Source of the DNA: Actinomycetota bacterium
Lineage (GTDB): Bacteria; Actinomycetota; Acidimicrobiia; IMCC26256; PALSA-610
Assembly (NCBI GenBank): GCA_005779395.1
Contig: SXJP01000017.1
Coordinates: forward strand, 1-64,000
DNA length: 64,000 nucleotides
Direction of reading: 5' to 3'
Shown here: positions 44,168 through 53,303 of the stretch, one piece after another
Position numbering within the stretch: the first letter of the stretch is position 1
How the letters are laid out: every line of letters begins with the position of its first letter
The notes under the pieces: generated by a model
Told to the model about the DNA's origin: nothing
What the model saw: only the letters and a program-made list of their open reading frames with translations
Database searches by the model: none
Made by a program: the position numbers and the translations under genes

Positions 44168-45430
44168 GTGGTCGTATCGGTCGAGGATCCCAAGGTTGAT
44201 GCGTTCCCGTGCTTCAACGGACTCAGGTTCGTAGCGGCATTGCTTGTCGCTCTGACACACTCTGGCTTCCTCAGCGGCTACTCGATCCGCACGGCACAGT
44301 CCCACGAGTACAAGATTGACTTCGCATTTCTGGACAGATTCTCGTTCGATGTCCCCGGAATCGGAACATTTCTGCTTCGCATGGACGTCGGGGTAGCCAT
44401 CTTTTTCGTCATCTCTGGGTTCCTGCTCTATCGACCATTCGTAGCAGCGCGCTTTGATGCTCGCCCCGGACCAGCGATCTTGAGCTACGGCCGGCGGCGT
44501 TTCCTACGAATCGCGCCCGCCTATTGGCTCACCCTCACCGCGGTTCTTCTGATCCCTGGTATCAAAGGCCTCCATGACACACCCCTAAACCCCGGCCGCG
44601 TGTTTTCTCACTACGCGCTCATCCACACATACAACCCAAGTTTTGGGCTGATGCCAGTGCAACAAGCTTGGACACTCGTAACCGAAGTCGCCTTCTACGC
44701 GATGCTCCCGCTTTACGCCGCTCTCATGACTCGATTCCGCGGCTCACAACAACGCCTGTTCCAACACGAACTGATCGGCATCGCAACTCTCTGTGCCATC
44801 GCTCTGACATTCCGCGCTTCGGTTCTCATCGCGATGAGCCAGTCTGAGTTGCGAGGTTTCATGAACCTATGGCTACCTGCGCGCCTTGATCATTTTGCTT
44901 TCGGGATGCTGCTAGCCGTCATTTCGGTACGACACAGGCAACGGACTAGCGAACCCGCGTGGGCCTCTAGCAAGTGGCTTCCTACCGCCAGCTGGACTCT
45001 TTGCGCCATCACATTCGTTGGAGTTTCTATTGCACTCGATTCAGGCGATCCAGTAACGCAGTGGAGGCTCTCAGGCGCACGAGAATGGTGGCTGTTGCTC
45101 TCGTGGGGAGTGATTGGAGTCACCGCAGTGATCCCAGGAGTATTCGGCGCTCAGGACCAAGGAAAAATCCGCTCCGTTTTACAACTCAAACCGCTCGCTT
45201 GGCTCGGCACAATCTCCTATGGGATCTATCTATGGCATGAAGCCGCTCTTGACGCGTACCTACGCCTAGTCGACCGACCAGCATTCGGTTCAGAGATGCT
45301 CCCGACGACCGCCTTCATGATCGCGGCTTCGATACTTATCAGTGCGGCCTCCTATTACCTAGTAGAACGCCCTGCGATGTCACTCAAAGCCACACCCGCT
45401 AGTCGCTGGCTTGGCAGGACCTCACGATGA
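44168..45430 (+). CDS. acyltransferase-3 (OafA-type) membrane protein
   Basis: A 420-residue ten-helix membrane acyltransferase. Landmarks are NGLRFVAALLVALTHSGF (helix 1 His), MDVGVAIFFVISGFLLYRPF, RRRFLRIAPAYWLTL, QAWTLVTEVAFYAMLPLY and SYGIYLWHEAAL. GTG start immediately after the GT-C stop with no gap, and ATGA overlap with the next gene. Likely O-acylates the glycan made by its GT-C neighbour. Confidence 0.9.
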   Translation: MVVSVEDPKVDAFPCFNGLRFVAALLVALTHSGFLSGYSIRTAQSHEYKIDFAFLDRFSFDVPGIGTFLLRMDVGVAIFFVISGFLLYRPFVAARFDARPGPAILSYGRRRFLRIAPAYWLTLTAVLLIPGIKGLHDTPLNPGRVFSHYALIHTYNPSFGLMPVQQAWTLVTEVAFYAMLPLYAALMTRFRGSQQRLFQHELIGIATLCAIALTFRASVLIAMSQSELRGFMNLWLPARLDHFAFGMLLAVISVRHRQRTSEPAWASSKWLPTASWTLCAITFVGVSIALDSGDPVTQWRLSGAREWWLLLSWGVIGVTAVIPGVFGAQDQGKIRSVLQLKPLAWLGTISYGIYLWHEAALDAYLRLVDRPAFGSEMLPTTAFMIAASILISAASYYLVERPAMSLKATPASRWLGRTSR

Positions 45431-47202
45431 TCGACCGTCTGAGTCCACGTACCAAGCAATGGATTCTGCGCACCTTCCTAGCTGCAGGATTTTTGCTGCC
45501 GTTACGCGGACTCTTGCGCAGCCAGGGGCCCCCGATGGAAGAGGGCTTCATGCTCGTCTTTCCAGAACAGGTTCTTCGTGGCTATCTCCCTAACGAGGAC
45601 TTCTTGCACCTCTACGGGCCAGGAAGCCTTTGGTGGCTCGCCGGAATATTCAAGATCTTTGGGATGCTTCTCGAGGTCGAACGCCTCGCTGCACTCGTGC
45701 AAATGGTCGCAGTAGTCAGCGGCGTCACAATCATCGCGAAACGCTGGAGCCGAACCCTCGCCCTCGCTTGCGGTGGAGTCTCGTTAGTAATCATCATCCC
45801 CCCGATCGGGCTCACAGCGCTCGCGTGGGTCGGCGCTGTCGGCCTCGGGATCCTCGGCGTCGCTTGCGCGACAGCGTCAGTCGGTGAAGACAAATCCGAG
45901 CGCGGCGCAGCGCGTCTGGCCTTCTTTGGCGGTCTACTGTTCGGGAGCGCGCTGCTCTTTCGTCTCGACCTAGTAGTCGCAGTCGGGCTCGCAGGAATCT
46001 CGTTGGTCCGCGCCTTTGACAAACGACGAAGACTCAATCTCATCAGCGGTGTGCTAGTCGGAATCTCGCCATACCTGGTTCACATCGCAACAGCGGGGCC
46101 GTACAACGTGTTCCGCGGCATGGTGCTCGACCCCGTGGTCTACCTGCGTGGCGGACGTACATTGCCATTACCGCCCTCCTTTACGACGCTCGCCGGATTC
46201 TTGCAGCGCGCCGGGGACTACGGGTCAGTCGGCAAGCTTGACTGGCCACTTCCAACCTTTGGCGCTGCAGCGCAGATCGCTATCTGGTTCTGGGCGCTAC
46301 TCGCGACGGTTGGCCTAATCATGTACGTCGCTACGCGTAGGAACAGACGGACTGGCGGAACGCTGCGAAGCGTGTCGCTAATTACGGTCGCGTGGTTCAG
46401 CATTGGGCTACTTCCCCAGGCCATGCAACGCGCCGACAGTGCCCACCTTGCATGGGTTTCGTGTGTACCCCTTGCACTGTTACCTGTCGCTATTCGCGAA
46501 TTGCTTGAGTCTCGGCGAGGTCTCAGTTGGACGCCTAGACACCTCGATTTAGCGGCGGTCCTGCCCATCGTCCTATTCATTTCGCTCGTGATACCTCGAT
46601 ACATACTCAACACCTACGCAGATTTCACAGCACAGACGTTTGGTCGCCATCGGTATTCGTACCTCGTCGAGCGCGGCGACCGGCGCTTCTACTACGGTCG
46701 CATCGAAGTAGCCGATGCAGCGCAGTACGGCGTGATCCCTGCTCTCGACGCAGCCAGCCATAGTGGAGATTCGCTAATTGTCGCAACAGCCGACCTGCGC
46801 AAGACGCCATACTCAGACGCGTACCTTTATTACCTCTACCCAGAACTCAAGGTCGGCACGTACTACATCGAAATGGATCCAGGGGTCGCAAACGCTGCCG
46901 ACTCAAAATTGCCACAAGAAATTGCTGTCGCTGACTTCCTCGTACTTTCGTCCGTATGGCACGACTGGGACGAACCAAATGATGCTCGCGACGCGATTGA
47001 CAACGGGTCGAACTCAGCTGTACGCGAAAACTTCGTTTGCCTTGGGGAATTCGGAATGTTGCCACCTAGCGCCCCAGCCCCTATGGACTTCATCTACCAG
47101 GTCTGGATGAACGAAGCTCTCGTCGCCGAACGCGGATTACCTCACGGTGCTCTCGGCGAACATGGTCGCGCGTGTTCGCAAGGCTTGATGCTTGCTGATT
47201 GA
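45427..47202 (+). CDS. polytopic membrane protein, probable GT-C glycosyltransferase
   Basis: A 591-residue protein with an N-terminal helix, an exterior loop containing GPPMEEGFMLVFPEQVLRG and DFLHLYGPGSLWWLAG, about ten helices to residue 400 and a soluble C-terminal region (YSYLVERGDRRFYYGRIE to the end). Membrane plan and the acidic first loop (EEGF) resemble GT-C enzymes such as GT39/GT83, but I see no diagnostic motif, so the activity is inferred. ATGA overlap with the acyltransferase gene places it firmly in the glycan operon. Confidence 0.7.
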   Translation: MIDRLSPRTKQWILRTFLAAGFLLPLRGLLRSQGPPMEEGFMLVFPEQVLRGYLPNEDFLHLYGPGSLWWLAGIFKIFGMLLEVERLAALVQMVAVVSGVTIIAKRWSRTLALACGGVSLVIIIPPIGLTALAWVGAVGLGILGVACATASVGEDKSERGAARLAFFGGLLFGSALLFRLDLVVAVGLAGISLVRAFDKRRRLNLISGVLVGISPYLVHIATAGPYNVFRGMVLDPVVYLRGGRTLPLPPSFTTLAGFLQRAGDYGSVGKLDWPLPTFGAAAQIAIWFWALLATVGLIMYVATRRNRRTGGTLRSVSLITVAWFSIGLLPQAMQRADSAHLAWVSCVPLALLPVAIRELLESRRGLSWTPRHLDLAAVLPIVLFISLVIPRYILNTYADFTAQTFGRHRYSYLVERGDRRFYYGRIEVADAAQYGVIPALDAASHSGDSLIVATADLRKTPYSDAYLYYLYPELKVGTYYIEMDPGVANAADSKLPQEIAVADFLVLSSVWHDWDEPNDARDAIDNGSNSAVRENFVCLGEFGMLPPSAPAPMDFIYQVWMNEALVAERGLPHGALGEHGRACSQGLMLAD

Positions 47203-47232
47203 CCGCTAAGACCGCGTGTACCATCCGACGCT

Positions 47233-48003
47233 GTGCGCATCCAGGTGAATGTTCCGACGTTCAATGAAGCCGAAAATATCGAAGAATTCTTACGTCGCAC
47301 GCGCGCTGCTGTCCCTACAGCCGACATCTTGGTCCTTGATGACAACAGTCCCGACGGCACCGCAGAACTCGCCGAGCGCATCGCCAAGGAAGTCGGCCAG
47401 GTAGAGGTTCTGCGGCGTCCATCGAAGAAGGGACTCGGAGCGGCATACCGAGCGGGTTTCGGCATTGGGATCGACCGAGGCTATGACCTGCTCGTCCAGA
47501 TCGATGCAGACCTAAGCCACGATCCAGCAGCGCTGCCGAGCCTTATCGATGCCGTGGATGACAGCGTTGGACTAGTTATCGGCAGCCGATACGTACCTGG
47601 TGGAGAGGTTCCACATTGGCCAGCGCATAGACGCGCTGCCTCGAAGTACGGCAACCTGTATGCCCGCATGATGCTTGGCCACGACATTCAAGACAGCACC
47701 AGCGGGTTCCGCATTTTTCCTGCACGGGTACTTGAAGCCATCGAGTTCCATGAGACGAAAGCCAACGGCTATTTGTTTCAGATCGAGCTCGCTTACCGGG
47801 TCGCGCTAGGTGGTTTCGAACTGCGCGAGATCCCGATCACATTTACTGACCGCGCGCGTGGTCAGTCCAAGATGAACTTCAAAGTCGTGGCAGAAGAAAT
47901 GACCTACGTGTCATGGTGGGGCGTTCGCGATCGCGTCAGCCCACATTGGGCAGGGGCGAAATTCAAGCCCAGTGCTTTCAAAAAGGGTATGAACAAGCGA
48001 TAG
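47233..48003 (+). CDS. polyprenol-phosphate mannose synthase (Ppm1/DPM-like GT2)
   Basis: A 256-residue GT2 enzyme transferring mannose, or another hexose, from a GDP/UDP-sugar to polyprenyl phosphate, thereby supplying donors for the GT-C enzymes. Motifs: NVPTFNEAENIEEFL, ILVLDDNSPDGT, KKGLGAAYRAGF, the metal site QIDADLSHDP, and STSGFRIFPARVLE. RGQSKMNFKVVAEE is characteristic of DPM1/Ppm1. No C-terminal membrane domain. GTG start. The last gene of the + strand glycan block, convergent with the FAD oxidoreductase. Confidence 0.92.
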   Translation: MRIQVNVPTFNEAENIEEFLRRTRAAVPTADILVLDDNSPDGTAELAERIAKEVGQVEVLRRPSKKGLGAAYRAGFGIGIDRGYDLLVQIDADLSHDPAALPSLIDAVDDSVGLVIGSRYVPGGEVPHWPAHRRAASKYGNLYARMMLGHDIQDSTSGFRIFPARVLEAIEFHETKANGYLFQIELAYRVALGGFELREIPITFTDRARGQSKMNFKVVAEEMTYVSWWGVRDRVSPHWAGAKFKPSAFKKGMNKR

Positions 48004-48026
48004 CCGCCCGCGCATCGACTTTGTAA

Positions 48027-49586
48027 TCAGTCGTTGCTTCTGAGTGCCGCTGCTTCGTGTATCGCGCACCGTGGCAGAATCGGAGCATCGCGACCAGTGC
48101 TAGAGACGTCGGTCCCGACTTGCTCTTCGTGGTACTCAGACTCGACATTCACAGTCCAGACGTCGTGATGTGCTCCGAGGATGTTCTCCACTGACAACAT
48201 CGCTGTGAGCATCGAATGGTCCTGGTTGTTGTACTTATGCATGCCGTTACGACCGGTGGGCATGATGTTGGAGCAATGCGTCGCGATCCAATCACGCAAA
48301 ACTTTGACGTTGGCCTGGTAGTGCTCGTCATAGACGGGGTACGCCTTCGGCATTCGCACTACATATCCGGCTTCGACTTTGGAGGCATCGGCTAGGCCGA
48401 GATGTTGAATCTCTCGCTTGCCCTGCGCGATGAGTTCCTCATCTGTCTTCGTCCACGTGTCGTCGCCTTCATTGACAAAGAACTCAAGTCCAAGACAGGT
48501 GCGGCCTTCTTTCACTAGATACGGAGACCACGACCCGAAGTTCTGGATACGGCCAACCTTGACGCCAGGATCGTGGATATAGATCCAGTTATCGGGGAAT
48601 GAGTATTCCTTCGGCACCACTAATGCGACTGTTATGAAGTCGCGATATGTGAGTCCATTTGCCGCGTCGAGAACTTCTGCCGGGACAGGTGGGTCGAGCG
48701 CACGAATCAGGTCACGGAACGGCATCGACGAGATGACGTGGCTTGCCCGCACGCTCGTCTCTGCACCGTCGACTTCGGCTACGACTTGAGTAGCGACACC
48801 ACCGGCATGCTCAATCCGAACAACCGTCGCTCCATAGCGCACCTCACATCCGGCTTCTGTCACGAGTTCGGCTGCTCGCTCCCACATCTGACCTGGGCCG
48901 TACTTCGGATAATTGAATGACTCGATCAGCGAGGTGACCTGCTGCCCGCGGCCACGGCGGTTCTTAACGAATTTCGGGGTGAGACCGTCTCGCACGGCAG
49001 TCATCAGCGACATGCCTTTAACACGTTGAGCGCCGAAGTCAGCTGACAACTTGGCAGGAGAAACGCCCCAGACTTTGAGATTGTAGTGGTGAAAAAAGTG
49101 CTCGTACAGTCTCCATCCGAACTGACTCGCAAAAAATCCTTCGAGATTCGAAGTGTCTTTCGGGGGCCGTACCCTGACCCAGCCATAGGAAGCTACACAC
49201 CGGACAGCTTCGATGAATCCGAGATTTCGGAGCGCGTTGATTGGCTTTAGCGGATAGTCATACAGCTTCTTACGGTAATAGATACGGCTCATCCGTGGCC
49301 GCTGCAAAAACTCGTCTGCGCCAAGGATTTCGAACCAGAGGTCGTCGACTGCGACGACCTTCGTGAAAAAGCGGTGTCCCCCAATGTCGAACCGCCAGCC
49401 ATCCCGTTCGACGGTACGGCTGATGCCTCCAACGACACTGTCGGATTCAAGAATTGTTGAGGTAATCCCGGACTTAGTTAGCTGATATGCCGCTGTGAGC
49501 CCAGCGGGGCCTGCACCAACGATGACAATTGCCAGGTCGGCCGAACTCGGGTCTTCTGAGTTGGTCGCAGATTCAGCTGATGACAT
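48027..49586 (-). CDS. FAD-dependent oxidoreductase (HemY/UGM-like)
   Basis: A 519-residue flavoprotein of the amine-oxidase/protoporphyrinogen-oxidase-like family. The FAD motif IVIVGAGPAGLTAAYQL is followed by ESDSVVGGISRTVERDGWRFDIGGHRFF, the type seen in flavoproteins of polysaccharide clusters and related to UDP-galactopyranose mutase. The region SMPFRDLIRALDPPVP and the C-terminal RNGMHKYNNQDHSMLTAM close the flavin site. ATG at 49586 with GGAG upstream; a TTG 15 bases earlier is rejected. Galactofuranose-type mutase or sugar/lipid oxidoreductase roles are possible. Confidence 0.85.
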   Translation of the reverse strand: MSSAESATNSEDPSSADLAIVIVGAGPAGLTAAYQLTKSGITSTILESDSVVGGISRTVERDGWRFDIGGHRFFTKVVAVDDLWFEILGADEFLQRPRMSRIYYRKKLYDYPLKPINALRNLGFIEAVRCVASYGWVRVRPPKDTSNLEGFFASQFGWRLYEHFFHHYNLKVWGVSPAKLSADFGAQRVKGMSLMTAVRDGLTPKFVKNRRGRGQQVTSLIESFNYPKYGPGQMWERAAELVTEAGCEVRYGATVVRIEHAGGVATQVVAEVDGAETSVRASHVISSMPFRDLIRALDPPVPAEVLDAANGLTYRDFITVALVVPKEYSFPDNWIYIHDPGVKVGRIQNFGSWSPYLVKEGRTCLGLEFFVNEGDDTWTKTDEELIAQGKREIQHLGLADASKVEAGYVVRMPKAYPVYDEHYQANVKVLRDWIATHCSNIMPTGRNGMHKYNNQDHSMLTAMLSVENILGAHHDVWTVNVESEYHEEQVGTDVSSTGRDAPILPRCAIHEAAALRSND

Positions 49587-49650
49587 CCGAGATTTCTCCA
49601 AGTACGACTGCTAGACGAACGAACTAGTGGCCAGGACTCCGACCGGTTGT

Positions 49651-52173
49651 TCATCGTACCTGTGAAGCGACTTTTTCTTGGCCACCAGGCATGTTGTGCA
49701 CCCGATCGAGTAGCGGCCGTTCGATCAGAAACCAGCTCGCCGCGCCGGCAGCGATGCACACAGGGAAAAATACGATCGCGTAGACGATGACATTGTGGTT
49801 GAGGGTTTCAGCTAGCCCGAACGTGCTCGGGCGCCAGCGCTCAACTATCGCTAGGTGCCACAAGAAAACTCCATAGCTTACGATGCCGAGCGCCGCGATC
49901 CACCGAGACGACAGCACTCCCGGCCGATCCAGTGACCAGACGACAGCAGCAACTACCGGGACTGCGAAGAGCGTGAACCAGAATTGGCCCACGAACCCTT
50001 GTAGCGACGCATTGCCTTCCGGTTGGGTAAAGACCCAAGCCCTCAGAGCGAGCACACCTAACGCGCCAGTCACCACGGCGATGCGCCAGCGACCGACGAA
50101 CTTAACTACTGAACGAAACCAAGGTGGTGTCCGTACAGCCAAAAGTGCTAGCGCCATTCCCGCACCAAAGGCAGGGAAGTAATTAGGCAACATGTACAGG
50201 CGAACGACATTGCCGTTCGCCGTTATCTGCCAAACGTACCCACATGCAACCATGGCGCCGATCCCCCACCACGCGCACTTGATTGGATCTCTTCCGGACC
50301 TACGAGACAGCCACGCAACCAGCCCAGCGAACAGCGGGACGAACACATAGAAGTTCATTTCAATAGCGATGCTCCACGCTTGGCCCAATCCCAAACGATT
50401 GTTGTAGGCATCGCTTGTAAACGTTTGGGTCAGTGTTAGCGACCGCAACCACCCATCGGGACCGCCTGTCGCGGGATAACCGAAGCCGATACTCAAGATG
50501 ACGAGCGCAACTAAATACGCCGGAAAAATACGAGTGGCGCGCTTCAATGCGTAACGCCGAATATCGGTCGACGATCTGTTCGTTAGAGCTTTGGCGAACG
50601 GACCGAAAATGAGGTAGCCCGAAAGCACGAAAAACAGCCACACGCCTGCCCTGGCTTGGTAGAGCAAATGCGAAACTGAAGGCATTGACCCAACAGGCGC
50701 AGATAGCGAAATGTGGTAGAGAAGCACTAGCGCTACGGCAATTCCGCGTAACCCGTCGAGTGCCGAGATTCGGCTAGAAAGATTTGCTCCGCTCGAAATT
50801 CGGGAGCGCAGCGGCTCGCCAACGAGATTCCGATCTATGCACATCGCTCCAAGGAGCACTAGAGACGCCTCGGCTGGGCCTCGAAATCGCGCTTGCCCAT
50901 ATGTAAGCGCTGCGCCTATAGAGACAACGACAACAGGTGCAACCAAAATCCACATGTCGTGTCGTCGCGATTTGAGCAGCCCAATTGCACCGATGGCAGC
51001 CGCGGCCGCGATTGGAAAGAAGGAGAGCATGGCAGCGCGAGTCGCCCACGGCTCCCGATCTTCGCCTTCATTAAATTGCAACATGTCTAGTGGCCTGTAG
51101 AGGTTCCAGACTCGTCCGATTCGAGCGGCCACTACAGCAGGTTGTCTGCGCATGTGTTCGCTGATTACGGAAAATGCTCGGTCTCTGTATATCCGCGAAA
51201 CCGTCGATTGATCGACCTTGGTTGGGTCTGTTCGAGGACTAAGCAACTCGACACAGGATCCGAAGCCGATACCAGCGTCGTAGCTAGTCAGACCGATCCC
51301 GGACCCGTAATAGACGTCCTCGCAATTCGATGCAGCTAGAGCAAGTCCATCGTTAGTCGAAATCGCCGTGAACTCATCGAACCGAAGGTTGTTGTAAATA
51401 ATCCAGGGGCCGAGCAGGATTGCTAGCCCGGCTATCAATACAGCGAGTCGTCGAGGCCAATTCGGCTCTCGCAAACGCACGAAGACAAGCGCGAAAATCG
51501 GCGCTAGCAGCAGCAATTCAGCCCGAGCGAGAGCGCAAAGACTTACCGCTACGCCTACGAGAAACAGGTTTCGAGGAGTCGGATTCGCGCGCGCCGCGAT
51601 CGCTGCACCAATCGCGAGGACCACCATGAACGACGCGACCGTCTCGGAAAAGATCAAACCATCAGAAATCCATAATCCTGGATACACAGCGGCGATGGAT
51701 GCCGCAATAAATCCGACTCTTTCTCCGCCGAGGCGACGACCGACGACACCGATGCCAACAACCACGCCAACGCCGATCATCGCCATCGTCAGTCGGTGAA
51801 GCAGCGCGTTCGTTAGGTCGTCGAGAATCGCAGCCGGAACTACGTGATCGCCGATCCATGAAATCGGCGCCAACGCAAACACCGTGAGCGGCGGATGATC
51901 TGCAGCTGGCTGGTTCGTGATGAACGGATCGGTGAGTCCCCCACCGCGCGCCAAATTATTGGCCGCTCCGTTGTAATACACGGCATCGTTCGCGCGGCCT
52001 TGTTCGCCTCCAATGCATTCGGTCGGCGAACTGATGATCTCGCCCGACTCCGGCGCCGAAACGATGCACTCGCCGGACTTGCCAACCATCACGTATGTGA
52101 TCCGCACGGCGAAGGCAACCAATGCGATCACGAACAAAACCCGCCAGAAGCGATCTATTCGTTTGATTGTCAT
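49651..52173 (-). CDS. fusion: GT-C glycosyltransferase plus acyltransferase-3
   Basis: An 840-residue membrane protein in two complete parts. Residues 1 to about 455 are a GT-C domain like the one at 42809: exterior NDAVYYNGAANNLARGGG, the motif AADHPPLTVFAL, NCEDVYYG near residue 283 with a second Cys 23 on, and a late YGQARFRGPAEASL. Residues about 470-830 are an acyltransferase-3: SALDGLRGIAVALVLLYH, RATRIFPAYLVAL, QAWSIAIEMNFYVF and SYGVFLWHLAIVERW. About 20 helices in total. ATG at 52173 overlaps the preceding stop by four bases. Predicted to glycosylate and acylate the same outer-face substrate. Confidence 0.88.
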   Translation of the reverse strand: MTIKRIDRFWRVLFVIALVAFAVRITYVMVGKSGECIVSAPESGEIISSPTECIGGEQGRANDAVYYNGAANNLARGGGLTDPFITNQPAADHPPLTVFALAPISWIGDHVVPAAILDDLTNALLHRLTMAMIGVGVVVGIGVVGRRLGGERVGFIAASIAAVYPGLWISDGLIFSETVASFMVVLAIGAAIAARANPTPRNLFLVGVAVSLCALARAELLLLAPIFALVFVRLREPNWPRRLAVLIAGLAILLGPWIIYNNLRFDEFTAISTNDGLALAASNCEDVYYGSGIGLTSYDAGIGFGSCVELLSPRTDPTKVDQSTVSRIYRDRAFSVISEHMRRQPAVVAARIGRVWNLYRPLDMLQFNEGEDREPWATRAAMLSFFPIAAAAAIGAIGLLKSRRHDMWILVAPVVVVSIGAALTYGQARFRGPAEASLVLLGAMCIDRNLVGEPLRSRISSGANLSSRISALDGLRGIAVALVLLYHISLSAPVGSMPSVSHLLYQARAGVWLFFVLSGYLIFGPFAKALTNRSSTDIRRYALKRATRIFPAYLVALVILSIGFGYPATGGPDGWLRSLTLTQTFTSDAYNNRLGLGQAWSIAIEMNFYVFVPLFAGLVAWLSRRSGRDPIKCAWWGIGAMVACGYVWQITANGNVVRLYMLPNYFPAFGAGMALALLAVRTPPWFRSVVKFVGRWRIAVVTGALGVLALRAWVFTQPEGNASLQGFVGQFWFTLFAVPVVAAVVWSLDRPGVLSSRWIAALGIVSYGVFLWHLAIVERWRPSTFGLAETLNHNVIVYAIVFFPVCIAAGAASWFLIERPLLDRVHNMPGGQEKVASQVR

Positions 52174-53303
52174 GGAACTAACGCTCCTGAAAAGGCAAGG
52201 AAACTCATCGTTACGATTCCAGCGCTGCCAGCGATGAGACAACCGCGTTCGACGGTTTTGTGCCTCACCACGATTGCCGCTGCGAGAATGAATGGAACTG
52301 TCGCAAGTGCGTAGCGCTCAAGCGAATCGAGATTCGCGGCAGATAGCGCGACTAGTGCGCTAGCTAGTCCGTAAGCGAACAACGAGCGGGGTGCATGACG
52401 CCAGAGAACTATAAGCAACCAGAAGATTGCGATCGCTGAAAAAAAATGCATGCCGGAACCTACGCGGTCGCCTGCGAGCAAGTCTCTGAATGCGTCCCAT
52501 ACCGAACTGATTGGGTTTTCTGTTCCCCCACGCAAGTTCGTTCGCTCATGAATTCGCAGTGGCTCAAAGAACGTCTTTGTTGAGCGCCTAGCCCACCAAA
52601 GGAACGACAACATTCCGGCGGGAGCGGCTGCCGTGGCTACGAGTTGAGCGACAAGTCGTCGCTTGGGCGCGAATGAGTAACCCGCCGCCCTCCATGCCAG
52701 TAATGCTTCTATCGCTATTGGAATCGCGAGCAGTGTCCCTGGTGGCCGCGTCAGTCCGGCGGCGAACGCCCACGGAGCAACTCTTAACCAGCGTCCTCTC
52801 CTGGCAGCATCGAGCGCGCTCACTGCGCACAGTAGGAACAGTGACTCCGCGTAGCCCATGACGAAAATAAATGCAGGTGGAGCGAGTGCAGCGATCCACA
52901 CTGCGCGCGCTGCGATCGCAGAGTCGAACTTTGTCTCTCTATGCACGAAGCCGTAGAGACGGAGAAAAAACAGCAGCGACACGACGTTTGCAACGACAAC
53001 GATTCCTTGCCCACTATGGAACGGGGTGACAGCTTCTGCGAGGCGCCCAAGCAATGGCAGTAGCGGGAAGAACCGCAACGACTCGTGGGCCACCCCTCCG
53101 TATCCGAACCGCGAGATTTCCGCATAATGCGATGCGTCCCAACTCGTGAGTCCCTGCCCGAGCGGCCCTGTCCACTTACCAACGCCTGCGAACTCAAATA
53201 CGTGTCGCGCTACTGCGAGACTCCCGATCACCAAACCTCGGCTAATAAGCCATGCGCCGAACGCATTGCGTATCGCCATCGGGCGAATTTCGGGCCCGCT
53301 CAC
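52170..53303 (-). CDS. PIG-V-like membrane mannosyltransferase
   Basis: A 377-residue polytopic protein of the bacterial PIG-V-like group (COG5542 as I recall), GT-C mannosyltransferases using polyprenyl-phosphate mannose. Signature: LTSWDASHYAEISRFGYG, with the acidic WD pair in the first exterior loop, RFFPLLPLLGRLAE and FVMGYAESLFLLCAVSALDAAR, then GLTRPPG. The start overlaps the upstream stop and its stop overlaps the fusion-protein start, ATGA at both ends. Together with Ppm1-like synthase at 47233 this points to mannose in the polymer. Confidence 0.88.
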   Translation of the reverse strand: MSGPEIRPMAIRNAFGAWLISRGLVIGSLAVARHVFEFAGVGKWTGPLGQGLTSWDASHYAEISRFGYGGVAHESLRFFPLLPLLGRLAEAVTPFHSGQGIVVVANVVSLLFFLRLYGFVHRETKFDSAIAARAVWIAALAPPAFIFVMGYAESLFLLCAVSALDAARRGRWLRVAPWAFAAGLTRPPGTLLAIPIAIEALLAWRAAGYSFAPKRRLVAQLVATAAAPAGMLSFLWWARRSTKTFFEPLRIHERTNLRGGTENPISSVWDAFRDLLAGDRVGSGMHFFSAIAIFWLLIVLWRHAPRSLFAYGLASALVALSAANLDSLERYALATVPFILAAAIVVRHKTVERGCLIAGSAGIVTMSFLAFSGALVP

